A DNA stretch of 64,000 bases from Paenibacillus athensensis (GTDB lineage Bacteria > Bacillota > Bacilli > Paenibacillales > NBRC-103111): positions 1 through 64,000 of the forward strand of contig NZ_MYFO02000010.1 of assembly GCF_004514475.2 (NCBI RefSeq), in the 5' to 3' direction. The notes under the pieces were generated by a model. It saw only the letters and a list, made by a program, of their open reading frames with translations. It had not been told where the DNA came from and did no database searches. The number at the start of each line of letters is the position of its first letter. Position 1 is the stretch's first letter. The translations under genes were made by a program, and so were the position numbers. Shown piece by piece: positions 8,116 to 17,222 of the stretch.

Positions 8116-8879
8116 ACGACATCGCCATTCAAGTGAAGGGTTTGAGAAAAGCGTACCGGACGACCGAAGTGCTCAAGGGCGTGGATTTCGAAGCGCGACG
8201 CGGCGATATCATGGCTCTGCTTGGCACCAACGGTGCGGGCAAGACGACGATCGTGAAGATTCTCGCCACGCTGCTGAATGCGGACGGAGGCACGGCTGTC
8301 GTCAACGGCTTTGACGTTGCGACGAAGCCGGATCGCGTGCGGCAAACGATCAGTTTGACCGGGCAGTTTGCCGCCGTAGACGAGATGTTGACCGGGCGGG
8401 AAAATCTGATCATGATCGCCAAGCTGCGGCGGCTCAAACATCCGCGTCAGGAAGCAGACGATTTATTGAAGCGCTTCGGCTTGACCGATGCTGCCAACCG
8501 CCGGGTATCCGCTTATTCAGGCGGCATGCGCCGCAGGCTGGACATCGCCATGAGCCTGATGGGCAGCCCCCAGCTCCTCTTCCTCGACGAGCCGACAACA
8601 GGGCTTGATCCCGAAGCCCGGATCGAGGTGTGGAACACGGTCCGACAGCTTGCCCAAGTCGGCACGACGGTGCTGCTGACCACGCAGTATTTGGAAGAGG
8701 CGGAGCAGTTGGCCGATCATATCGCTATTTTGCATAAGGGTACAATCATTGCCAAGGGGACACTGGAGGAGCTGAAAAAGCAGTTTCCACCCGCCAAGAT
8801 GGAATACGTGCCCAAGCAGCTTTCCTTGGAAGACATTTTCCTTGCCCTTACCGGCAACAAGGAGGAGGAGCAAGCATGA
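8112..8879 (+). CDS. ABC transporter ATP-binding protein, DrrA-like
   Basis: ATPase of 255 residues with Walker A GTNGAGKTT, signature YSGGMRRRLD, Walker B LLFLDEPTTGLD and a TTQYLEEAE segment. The Gln in the H-loop position is typical of the daunorubicin-resistance DrrA family. It is coupled to the upstream DUF1048 gene and overlaps the permease at 8876 by four bases. Likely an exporter of a hydrophobic drug or antibiotic under PadR control. Confidence 0.92.
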   Translation: MNDIAIQVKGLRKAYRTTEVLKGVDFEARRGDIMALLGTNGAGKTTIVKILATLLNADGGTAVVNGFDVATKPDRVRQTISLTGQFAAVDEMLTGRENLIMIAKLRRLKHPRQEADDLLKRFGLTDAANRRVSAYSGGMRRRLDIAMSLMGSPQLLFLDEPTTGLDPEARIEVWNTVRQLAQVGTTVLLTTQYLEEAEQLADHIAILHKGTIIAKGTLEELKKQFPPAKMEYVPKQLSLEDIFLALTGNKEEEQA

Positions 8880-9637
8880 ATGCTTATTTCTTTAACGAAA
8901 TCAGCGTGATGCTGGGACGCTCCATGCGTCATACCATGCGGAGCATCGATACGATTTTCACCGTCTGCATCACCCCGATTGCTCTGCTGCTGCTGTTCGT
9001 CTACGTGCTGGGCGGCGCGATCCAGGCCGGAACGGATTCGTATGTTAACTACCTGATGCCCGGAATTTTGCTGATTGCGATCGCCAGCGGCGTCTCCTAT
9101 ACGGCATATCGTTTGTTTCAGGATAAACAGCGGGGTCTCATCGAGCGCTTTCACACGATGCCGATTGCGCGCTCCGCTTTGCTGTGGGGGCACGTGCTGA
9201 CCTCGGTCGTTTCGAATCTCCTTTCTGTTGGGGTAATCCTGCTGGTTGGCCTGTTAATGGGCTTTCGCTCGTCGGCGGGGCCGCTTTCCTGGCTGGCCGT
9301 AGCCGGCCTGCTCGGGCTGTTTACACTGGTCCTGACTTGGGTTGCGGTCATTGCCGGACTGTCGGCCAAATCGGTGGAGGGTGCCAGCGTATTTTCCTAC
9401 CCGCTCATTTTTCTCCCGTTTATCAGCTCGGCCTTCGTGCCCACCGCATCGATGCCGGCCGCCGTGCGCTACTTTGCGGAACATCAGCCCGTAACGGCGC
9501 TTGTTGAAACGATTCGCGCCTTATGGTCCGGCCAGCCTGCGGGAAGTGAAATCTGGACGGCGATCGCGTGGTGTCTGGGCGCAATGGTGATCGCCTATGG
9601 CTTTGCCGTTCGCGCATACAAGCGAAAAGCTGCGTAA
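8876..9637 (+). CDS. ABC-2 permease, DrrB-like
   Basis: Membrane protein of 253 residues with six predicted helices, the normal size for DrrB/ABC2_membrane permeases. The conserved loop after the second helix (FQDKQRGLIERFHTMPI) resembles the ABC-2 signature of the family. The start overlaps the ATPase stop (ATGA). It ends the PadR operon, and a long perfect inverted repeat follows at 9682-9730. Confidence 0.9.
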   Translation: MNAYFFNEISVMLGRSMRHTMRSIDTIFTVCITPIALLLLFVYVLGGAIQAGTDSYVNYLMPGILLIAIASGVSYTAYRLFQDKQRGLIERFHTMPIARSALLWGHVLTSVVSNLLSVGVILLVGLLMGFRSSAGPLSWLAVAGLLGLFTLVLTWVAVIAGLSAKSVEGASVFSYPLIFLPFISSAFVPTASMPAAVRYFAEHQPVTALVETIRALWSGQPAGSEIWTAIAWCLGAMVIAYGFAVRAYKRKAA

Positions 9638-9681
9638 AACGTAGCGAACTGTTCCTTGCTTGCAGCGATGCAGCGTGAAGC

Positions 9682-9730
9682 AAACAACGGCAGCTTATGA
9701 CGGGGTTCGTGTCATAAGCTGCCGTTGTTT
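9682..9730. terminator. Bidirectional intrinsic terminator
   Basis: Perfect 20-bp inverted repeat, AAACAACGGCAGCTTATGAC and its complement around a 9-base loop. The ends supply T-rich tails on both strands. It separates the PadR operon (+) from the BtrH-like gene (-) and marks the left border of the biosynthetic cluster. Confidence 0.85.
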
Positions 9731-9803
9731 ATAGATCAGCGTCCGTTTGTCGCGCATCTGCGGCGTATCAGGCCGCAGACGCGCGACCGGAGCCGCCGGG
9801 CGG

Positions 9804-11381
9804 TTAGCGCCACATCGACAAGCCGAACAAATGAATGCTCGGCATCATCGGCATAACGATGCGCACGGCTGTCCGGCCGGTGGCGCTCAGCGGAATTTTG
9901 CGCGCAAACATGTGAACGCGTTGCTCCAGCTTGCGGGTCGCTTGGCGGCCCAGATAAGCTTTCCATGCGATGCTTTGTCCTTTAACCGTTTTGCCGTCCC
10001 ACCAGTCGGAGAAGCCGATCGTCACCTGTTCGCTGGTGCCGTCCGCATATTCAATCGTCGCCTGGTCTTCATAGCCGCCGCGGTCGCAGCAGCCGAGAAT
10101 CATCAGGCCGCGATACGAATCCTGCGGCAGCTCCACGCTTTGGCTCAAGCAAAGGAAATGGTCGGGACGGTCGTCCAGCACCGCGGGGAATGCGAAGCTC
10201 ATATCCCCCACGTGCAAGACGGGCTCGTCCGGGGCTCCTTCCCGACAGAAGAAATACCCGTCGCTGTCGAGATCGGCGCTGTCCGTGCTGTTCTCGACGC
10301 CCCGCAAATCGCATAGCTGGCGCAAATCGATTGGCGTGATATGCCGTACCTGCAAGTCGGCTTCGACTTCCTGAACGCGGTTTCCGCCCAAAGCCGCCGC
10401 TGCCGCTGCCGCTTGCTCATCTTCGCCGAGCAGCGGAATGAGCCGGCTGACGATATCGCTTTCCAGCTCGACAATGGTCTGCAGCCGGGTCGTCAGGTTA
10501 TTCATTAGCTTGGGCTCGGACGCGGCGTTCGGAATATAGCTCATTTTCATAATCAAGCCGCGCAGCGTACTCCATTTGGCCGCCAGCGCCTTGAATTCCT
10601 CGGCAATGTCGGCGAGCGGCGGCATGTCGTAGTTGAGCGCCAGGTACTCCAGCGTCTTGGGATAGTTGTAGCGACCGTGCATCAACATGCTGAATTTGGC
10701 AAAAAGCGGACACTCGGCAAAAATGGTGTAACCGGCCATTTCGTCTTCGAAGCGGATCGAGCGGAACGCCTCGGTCATGGCCCGAATGCCGGACATGGTC
10801 GCTTCATGCTGCTCCACAAGCTGCTGACGCAAATGCGCCAGCAGCTTATTTTTGCTGTTGTACGTCATTTCGCCGGCTTCGATCGTCATGCAGGCGACAA
10901 GGCCCGCTTCATAATGATCATAGGGCAGCCGGATGTTTTTCAATTCGAAGAAAGGGTCCACAATCAGCAAATCATTCGTTTCGTTGTCAATGCCGACAAC
11001 AACCATAATATGCGTATAATAATGCGAGTTTTGGTATTTGATGTCCCACGGGTTGTAGAACGAATCGTTAATTAAACCGACGGGGCAGTTTTTGGCCAAT
11101 TGCTCGCGAATGATGCTCAGTCCGCGCTCGGCGCTAATTTCCGAATGAACCTCGATCCGATAGCCGTGGTAGTTTTGCAGCAAATCCAAGTGGGTGTGGA
11201 ATCGGGTGACCATTCGGGCGCCGATGGTTTGCGACGCATCCCCCTCTTGGAACTCAAAGCGCAGCGAATCGGCATACATCAGCTCATACCCGCGGCCAAA
11301 CCAGTTGTCCAGCGTTACCACGACATCGTCGAAACAGTCGCCGCCTTCGCTTTTCAAGGGTTCGAGCTCAAGCACGTTCAT
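9804..11381 (-). CDS. BtrH-like acyltransferase/peptidase-fold protein with C-terminal beta-sandwich
   Basis: Protein of 525 residues. The N-terminal ~330 residues resemble the butirosin biosynthesis BtrH N-terminal family, a papain/C39-like fold. Candidate triad: Cys16 (GGDCFDD), His124 (YYTHIMVVVGID) and Asp142 (LIVDPF). BtrH itself moves a gamma-Glu-protected acyl group from an acyl carrier protein to an amine of ribostamycin. The C-terminal ~180 residues (DLRQLC..., GYFFC, GFSDWWD) look like the jelly-roll domain often attached to glycosidases. It is divergent from the NRPS operon with SD AAAGGTGG before the ATG. A second, related BtrH domain sits at the end of the last PKS (34038-37859). 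A cluster role is likely; donor and acceptor are unknown. Confidence 0.7.
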   Translation of the reverse strand: MNVLELEPLKSEGGDCFDDVVVTLDNWFGRGYELMYADSLRFEFQEGDASQTIGARMVTRFHTHLDLLQNYHGYRIEVHSEISAERGLSIIREQLAKNCPVGLINDSFYNPWDIKYQNSHYYTHIMVVVGIDNETNDLLIVDPFFELKNIRLPYDHYEAGLVACMTIEAGEMTYNSKNKLLAHLRQQLVEQHEATMSGIRAMTEAFRSIRFEDEMAGYTIFAECPLFAKFSMLMHGRYNYPKTLEYLALNYDMPPLADIAEEFKALAAKWSTLRGLIMKMSYIPNAASEPKLMNNLTTRLQTIVELESDIVSRLIPLLGEDEQAAAAAAALGGNRVQEVEADLQVRHITPIDLRQLCDLRGVENSTDSADLDSDGYFFCREGAPDEPVLHVGDMSFAFPAVLDDRPDHFLCLSQSVELPQDSYRGLMILGCCDRGGYEDQATIEYADGTSEQVTIGFSDWWDGKTVKGQSIAWKAYLGRQATRKLEQRVHMFARKIPLSATGRTAVRIVMPMMPSIHLFGLSMWR

Positions 11382-12430
11382 TAATCTTCCACCTTTCTAT
11401 ATGTGAGCATTCATAAGCCAGCTTGTAACTTCGACACGTTCAAGGGCTTATCCTGTCGCTTGCCGCATTTTTTTACGTGATTTTCCGGCGAAAATTTTTC
11501 GGTCGTCAGCGGGGCGCAACCCAAGTGGGACAAGGGTTTGCAGCTTTGTCAGAACCTGCTGCGACCCGGATTTCAAACGGCGCTGCGTCCCAGCCTCGTA
11601 CAGAACCACCGGCTATCGGCGGAACGGTTTGCATAGGGGGCTCCGGTACTGAAGCCGGCGATGTGAATAGCACACAAGGCTCTGAAGCGGCCGAGCGGGC
11701 GACAGCGGAAGATCAACCTGACAGTCTTTATCTTCATATCGCGTTTCGCGTTTATTGAAGAAGTCGGCGGATAATTTTGTACAGTCAGTGAAAGGGAAGG
11801 CAGGCCCGGCTGCGGTCCTGGAGTCTCAGACAGCAATTCGTCTGGACCCTGAACAACAGATCTGCCGGTGCCGCAGCGATGACGAAGTCATTTTGCACAT
11901 CGACGGTTATTCGGACAGAGCGGCCCCGGCTTGAGCCATTAGCAAATCTGGAAGTTCAATAAGTAACAAATTTCCATATGAAGCTAATTGACACCATTGA
12001 TTTTACGAAAACTTTCGGAGGCCAAATTAGCAGCATTGACGCGAGCGGGCGGCTTGGGATGGCCGCTGAATATATTGACTCGCCGCACAAATCTTGGTAT
12101 CTTAAAATCATAGTAGAGTCAGTTTGGTAGATGAGTCCAAATCTTCAAAAATAGCGTCCGAAAATGTTTCGGATTGAACACGTGTTTATCACAGCTTACG
12201 AGCTAATTTTACACGCAACGGTGAAAAGCTTTCGGAGCTTTCCCCGTAATTTCACTTTCCATTAATGATAGCTGCTTCCAAACAAACGTACAGCCTGTGC
12301 ACTTGCGCAAAAGCTTCAATTTTGCCCGTTTGCCGGAAATTCGGACCATTCTAGTTAGGACAGAGGGGGTTGCAGCCGCTCGGGGAGCCGGGCAGTCGAC
12401 AACGGGATGAGAGGCAGGGGATCTATCTTT
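11382..12430. other. Divergent intergenic region of the biosynthetic cluster
   Basis: About 1.05 kb separate the BtrH-like gene (-) from the first NRPS (+). No ORF here has a convincing SD or family likeness. The one clear element is the promoter at 12075-12103, which gives the NRPS transcript a leader of roughly 320 bases. A small hairpin lies near 12225-12246. I saw no riboswitch or T-box signature. Confidence 0.5.
12075..12103 (+). promoter_or_regulatory. Candidate main promoter of the NRPS-PKS operon
   Basis: TTGACT at 12075-12080 and TATCTT at 12098-12103 with a 17-base spacer. It is the best sigma-A match in the 1 kb upstream of the first NRPS gene. Confidence 0.5.
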
Positions 12431-15400
12431 ATGATCAAGCAGTCACCAGGGGGAAGCGGGCAGCAGCGCCCGTTAACCTATCCTCAGAAGCGCATCTGGC
12501 ATATCGAGCAGCAATACCCGGGGATTACGCTTGCCGGCAGGACAAGCTCGGTTATCGTCAAATCTGCTCTCGATTTCAGCCTGCTGGAGCAAGCGATCCG
12601 CTTGACAGCGCGCCGTCACGAGATGCTGCGGCTTCGATTGGCCTTCGAGGGAGGCGAGCCTGTGCAGTTCGTCAGCGAGGAGGACGACGCGGAGCTGCAG
12701 GTTACGGATTTTTCGGATTGCGGGGAGCCGCGGGCCGAATTTGATCGCTGGATGCAGCAGCAAGCGGAGCGGGCGCTCCGGTTAAATGGCGGGCCGCTGT
12801 GCGAGTTCAGGAGGTTCCGCATCTCAAGGACGGAAGCGGGCTTTCTGATCAAGCTGCATCCGATGGTTGCCGATGCCAGGTCGATGGACCAGATTGCAGC
12901 GGAAATTTGCTCGGTCTACGCTGCGCTCGTTCGCGGGGAAACGCCCGATGCGGCACCGGCGCCTTCGTATTTGCACGATGCCGATGACGAGCATGAATAT
13001 ATGGAGTCGGAACGTTACGCAAGGAGCCGCCGTTATTGGAACGACAAATATCGCGGTGTGCCCGAGGAGCTGCTGAGCTGCCAAGCACGAGAGAAGATTG
13101 GCATGCGGCGTATGTACCGGATAGACTCCCGACTTTCGCAGGCTCTCCAGGCGTGGGCGTCGGAGCGTCAAAGCTCCCTGCATGCTGTGGTTATGTTGCT
13201 TTACGCGCTTTATGCCGGCAAGACCTCCGGACAGACGGAGGTTGCCATCGGCACGCCGGTGGGGAACCGCTCCGGGGCCGGGACCAAGGGCAGTGTAGGC
13301 TTGTTCACGAACTTGTTGCCTTTGCGCTGCGCGCTCGATCCCCGGGAATCGGTGTCTGCAGCGCTGGACCGGCTGCAGGAGGAGCTGGCGGAATGCTATT
13401 TTCACCAGCGGTATCCGCTGGAGCTGCTGATGCAGGACTTGGAGCTGGAGCGTAAAGGCTTTGATCATTTGTTTGACGTTTGCGTCAGCTTTGGCCCGGC
13501 GATCGAGCTGGACGAGGTGAACGGAGCTGCCGTGGAATACATGGACGGATATAGCGGCAGTCAAATGTATGGCTTGCAGCTTGCGTTCAGGGAAGAGCCG
13601 GGCAATGGCGGCCTATCGCTTTACATCGATTATCAGACAAGCCTCTACAACCAAGCACAAATCGACGATCTGTTTGAGCGCTTGCTGCACGTGGGCCTGC
13701 AGATGGTTGAACGCCCGAACGCCAGCCTTGCAGAGCTGAGCCTGCTCACAGCAGAGGAGCGACGTTGGCAGCTGGAGCAATTTAACGCCACGCGTTCGGA
13801 CTATCCGCGTCACAGCTCGATCGATCGACTGTTCGAGGAGCAGGCGGAGCGGACGCCGGAACGGACGGCGCTAAGCTTCCAGGGAACGGAGCTGACCTAT
13901 CGCGAGCTGAACGAACGGGCGAATCAGCTGGCCCGCTTGCTGCAGCGCCAAGGCGTGGGCCGTGAGTCGTTCGTCGGTGTGCTGACGCGCCATTCGCTGG
14001 AGACCGTAGTCGCCATCATGGCGGTGATCAAGTCGGGCGGCACGTATTTGCCGCTGGAGCCGACGTATCCGGAGGAACGAATCCGCTACATGCTCGACGA
14101 TTCCGGCTGCAGCTTGCTGCTGACGAACCTTGCGCCGTCGGAGCTGCCCGTATTTGCCGGTCAGGTCGTCCAGTTGACGGACCCGGCGATTTACAGCGGA
14201 CCAGCCGATAATCTGGGCGTGCTCCACAGCCCTGGCGATCTCGTGTACATCATCTACACGTCCGGTTCCACAGGCAAGCCCAAAGGAGCGATGATTGAAC
14301 ATCGCGGGCTCGTTAACTACATCTGGTGGGCCAAGCTGATGTATGTCAAAGAGGAGCGTGAAGTGTTTCCGCTTTACTCCTCGCTTGCTTTTGACCTCAC
14401 GGTCACCTCGATCTTCACACCGCTGATCAGCGGCGGCACGATTCGCGTCTATCGCGATGATGAAGACGAATACGTTTTATACCGGATTATGCGCGACAAC
14501 GAAGCTACGGTCGTCAAGCTGACGCCGGCGCATTTGGCATTGCTCAAGGATACGGATTACCGGCATTCGTCGGTACGGCGTTTTATTGTAGGGGGGGAAG
14601 ATTTACGAGTAAGCCTGGCGGCAAGCATCCATGAATGCTTTGGCGGGCGCATTGAGATTTGCAACGAGTACGGACCGACGGAAACCGTTGTCGGCTGTAT
14701 GATTCACATCTACGATCCGCAGCGGGACACGAAGGCGTCCGTGCCGATCGGCATTCCTGCGCACAACGTGCAGATCTATCTTCTCGACAGCAGTCTCCAG
14801 CCTGTTCCGGTGCAAACAATCGGTGAAATGTACATTTCCGGCGACGGCATTGCCAGAGGATATTGGAACCGCAGCGATTTGACGACCGAGCGTTTTATGG
14901 ACAACCCGTTTGTTCCCGGACAGCGGATGTACCGCACGGGCGATTTGGCGAGGCTGCTGGACAGTGGAGTGATCGAATATGCCGGACGGGTCGACCATCA
15001 GGTCAAAATTCGCGGCTACCGCATCGAGCTTGGCGAGATTGAAAAGCAGATTTCACAGCTTGCGGCGATCAAGGACGTGGTGGTGATCGATCGCGAGCAT
15101 GCAGACGGCAGCGGGAAATATTTATGCGCCTATATAGTCAGGCATGCGGAAATTTCCGCTGCGGAGCTGCGCAGCTATTTGTCAGAGCGGCTGCCGGAGT
15201 ATATGGTGCCGGCCTATGTGGTTGAGCTGGCGGACATCCCGCTGAATGCGAACGGCAAGGTTAACCGGGCGCAGCTGCCCGAACCGGCCGCCGGAGGCGC
15301 GCAGAGCGATGCGGCGTTTATAGCTGCAGCTACCCAGCAGGAACGGCTGCTTACCAGCGTGCTTGGCGAGGTGCTGCATACAGCTCAGGTCGGCTTGGCC

Positions 15401-16978
15401 GACAACTTTTATCACTTGGGCGGCGATTCGATCAAAGCGATTCAAGCGGCATCGAAGCTCAAGCGCGCGGGCTACACGCTCAAGGTGAAGCATATGCTGT
15501 CCAACCCGGTGATCGAACAGATGCTGGCGTATCTGGAGCCCGATCAAGCGGCTGCTGCCGATCAGGGTTTATGTAAGGGGTCGGTAGGCGTAACGCCAAT
15601 CAGCGCATGGTTCTGGTCGCTTGATCTGCCCAAGCCTGAGCACTACAACCAATCGGTGCTGCTGCACGTTGCGGACAAGCAGGAGCCGCAGATGCTTGCC
15701 GTTATACTGGACGCGTTAATAATGCAGCACGACTCGCTGCGATTACGGGTGGATCGGGAAAGCCGAACGCTGCGGTACAACGAGCATCCGGCAGCCAGCA
15801 CGGTCATGCTTTACGATCTGTCGGCGCTGCCGGAGGCGGAGCGACTGGCGGAGCTGAACCGGCGGGGCGAACAGCTTAAAGCCTCGTTGAATTTGCAGCA
15901 GGGTCCGCTGCTCAAGGCTTGCTTGTTCGATTTGGGGGCAGACGGCCAGCGCTTGCTGCTCACGGCCCACCATCTTGTGACCGACGGCCTTTCATGGCGG
16001 ATTATGTTGGAGGATTTGGAAGAGCTGATGACGGCACAGGCCGAAGGGAAACCGTTTTCTCTGCCAGCAAAAACAAACTCCTATCAGCTCTGGGCCGATT
16101 ACGTGCAGCAGCATAGTGAAGCGGCTCTCAAGGAGTACCCGTACTGGAGCGCTGTGCTGAACGGCGAGCTGCCGCTGCCGATTGGCGGCGAAATCGATTC
16201 GGCCGTAAAGAGCGTAGGGAACAACAGCGAAGCCGGAGGAGCGGATCGCCGAGCGGTCGTGTTGTCCGGGCAGCTGTCCGCGAGCACGACGACGCAGCTG
16301 CTGACGGCGGCCGGAGTCGCCTATGGCACAGAGCCGCATGAGCTGCTGACAGCGGCGCTGGCGGCAGCTGTCGGCGAGACGTTCGGCGTGAGCAGCGCCG
16401 TCATCGAGCTGGAGGGACATGGACGTGAGGAATTGGGCGAACCGTTCGACATTTCCCGGACCGTGGGCTGGTTCACCAGCATCTATCCGGCGCTGCTTAC
16501 CGCTTTGCCGAGCCGTGAGCCCGGCGAGCAGCTCAAGACGACGAAGGAGCAGCTGCGCGCGATCCCGCGCAAGGGGATCGGCTACGGCCATTTGGTTTAT
16601 TTGACGGAATCCTTGCAAGCCGATCCGCAGCGACGGCGCATCCGTTTCAACTATCTGGGCGACTTCGACGCCTCGTTCGGCAGCAACCATTTTACGCTGT
16701 CGGCAGAGCGCTCAGGCGCTGAAAGCAGCGCGGACAACCCGTTGACGGCTCTGCTCGATATCAACGCGATGATCGTGGGCGGGCAGCTGCGTTGGGAGCT
16801 GGCCTATGAAACACTGCTCGTCCCGGATGAGGCGGCGCAGCGGTTGAACGAGGCGCTGCATGAGCGCATACAGGCGTTTATCCGGCATTGCTGCGAACGC
16901 GATCAGGTGGAGTTTACGCCGTCTGATTTTGAAACACTGGCGATTTCCCAGGACGAGCTTGACGGGCTTTTGCTCTAG
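12431..16978 (+). CDS. NRPS, C(degenerate)-A(Asn)-PCP-E, prodrug-type D-Asn module
   Basis: Protein of 1515 residues; ATG 12431 chosen for the purine-rich GAGGCAGGGG ten bases before it. Domains: condensation (~10-440), adenylation (~465-960), carrier (~965-1035, LGGDSI with Ser1000) and epimerisation (~1050-1510, HHLVTDG at 1180-1186 plus GWFTSIYP and FNYLGDFD). Reading the A-domain pocket against GrsA gives D-L-T-K-I-G-E-V-G-(K), close to the known Asn code DLTKLGEVGK. The product is therefore probably D-Asn. The C-domain catalytic HHxxxDG is HPMVADA (residues 143-149), lacking the second His, so this domain may be inactive. C-A(Asn)-PCP-E is the architecture of prodrug starter modules (ClbN, XcnA). 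The downstream peptidase-ABC fusion fits that role. Confidence 0.93.
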   Translation: MIKQSPGGSGQQRPLTYPQKRIWHIEQQYPGITLAGRTSSVIVKSALDFSLLEQAIRLTARRHEMLRLRLAFEGGEPVQFVSEEDDAELQVTDFSDCGEPRAEFDRWMQQQAERALRLNGGPLCEFRRFRISRTEAGFLIKLHPMVADARSMDQIAAEICSVYAALVRGETPDAAPAPSYLHDADDEHEYMESERYARSRRYWNDKYRGVPEELLSCQAREKIGMRRMYRIDSRLSQALQAWASERQSSLHAVVMLLYALYAGKTSGQTEVAIGTPVGNRSGAGTKGSVGLFTNLLPLRCALDPRESVSAALDRLQEELAECYFHQRYPLELLMQDLELERKGFDHLFDVCVSFGPAIELDEVNGAAVEYMDGYSGSQMYGLQLAFREEPGNGGLSLYIDYQTSLYNQAQIDDLFERLLHVGLQMVERPNASLAELSLLTAEERRWQLEQFNATRSDYPRHSSIDRLFEEQAERTPERTALSFQGTELTYRELNERANQLARLLQRQGVGRESFVGVLTRHSLETVVAIMAVIKSGGTYLPLEPTYPEERIRYMLDDSGCSLLLTNLAPSELPVFAGQVVQLTDPAIYSGPADNLGVLHSPGDLVYIIYTSGSTGKPKGAMIEHRGLVNYIWWAKLMYVKEEREVFPLYSSLAFDLTVTSIFTPLISGGTIRVYRDDEDEYVLYRIMRDNEATVVKLTPAHLALLKDTDYRHSSVRRFIVGGEDLRVSLAASIHECFGGRIEICNEYGPTETVVGCMIHIYDPQRDTKASVPIGIPAHNVQIYLLDSSLQPVPVQTIGEMYISGDGIARGYWNRSDLTTERFMDNPFVPGQRMYRTGDLARLLDSGVIEYAGRVDHQVKIRGYRIELGEIEKQISQLAAIKDVVVIDREHADGSGKYLCAYIVRHAEISAAELRSYLSERLPEYMVPAYVVELADIPLNANGKVNRAQLPEPAAGGAQSDAAFIAAATQQERLLTSVLGEVLHTAQVGLADNFYHLGGDSIKAIQAASKLKRAGYTLKVKHMLSNPVIEQMLAYLEPDQAAAADQGLCKGSVGVTPISAWFWSLDLPKPEHYNQSVLLHVADKQEPQMLAVILDALIMQHDSLRLRVDRESRTLRYNEHPAASTVMLYDLSALPEAERLAELNRRGEQLKASLNLQQGPLLKACLFDLGADGQRLLLTAHHLVTDGLSWRIMLEDLEELMTAQAEGKPFSLPAKTNSYQLWADYVQQHSEAALKEYPYWSAVLNGELPLPIGGEIDSAVKSVGNNSEAGGADRRAVVLSGQLSASTTTQLLTAAGVAYGTEPHELLTAALAAAVGETFGVSSAVIELEGHGREELGEPFDISRTVGWFTSIYPALLTALPSREPGEQLKTTKEQLRAIPRKGIGYGHLVYLTESLQADPQRRRIRFNYLGDFDASFGSNHFTLSAERSGAESSADNPLTALLDINAMIVGGQLRWELAYETLLVPDEAAQRLNEALHERIQAFIRHCCERDQVEFTPSDFETLAISQDELDGLLL

Positions 16979-17222
16979 CGGACAGGCCATCTTGCCTCGT
17001 AAAGCGCTCAGGAGCGCCAGGCGCTGTAAGACTTTTACACATGACGAAGGGCGAGGTGGAATGCTCTTGCATTTCCGAACCTTGCCCTATCCTATTCAGA
17101 CAGCAAAGGGGACGACATGACGAACAGGCGAGCGACGCCGGTCGCTTCGACTATCAAGGTGCCTTCGACAAGACTCAGGGTAGCCAACACTCAATTAACG
17201 AAAAAGTGTGGGGATAAGGCTT

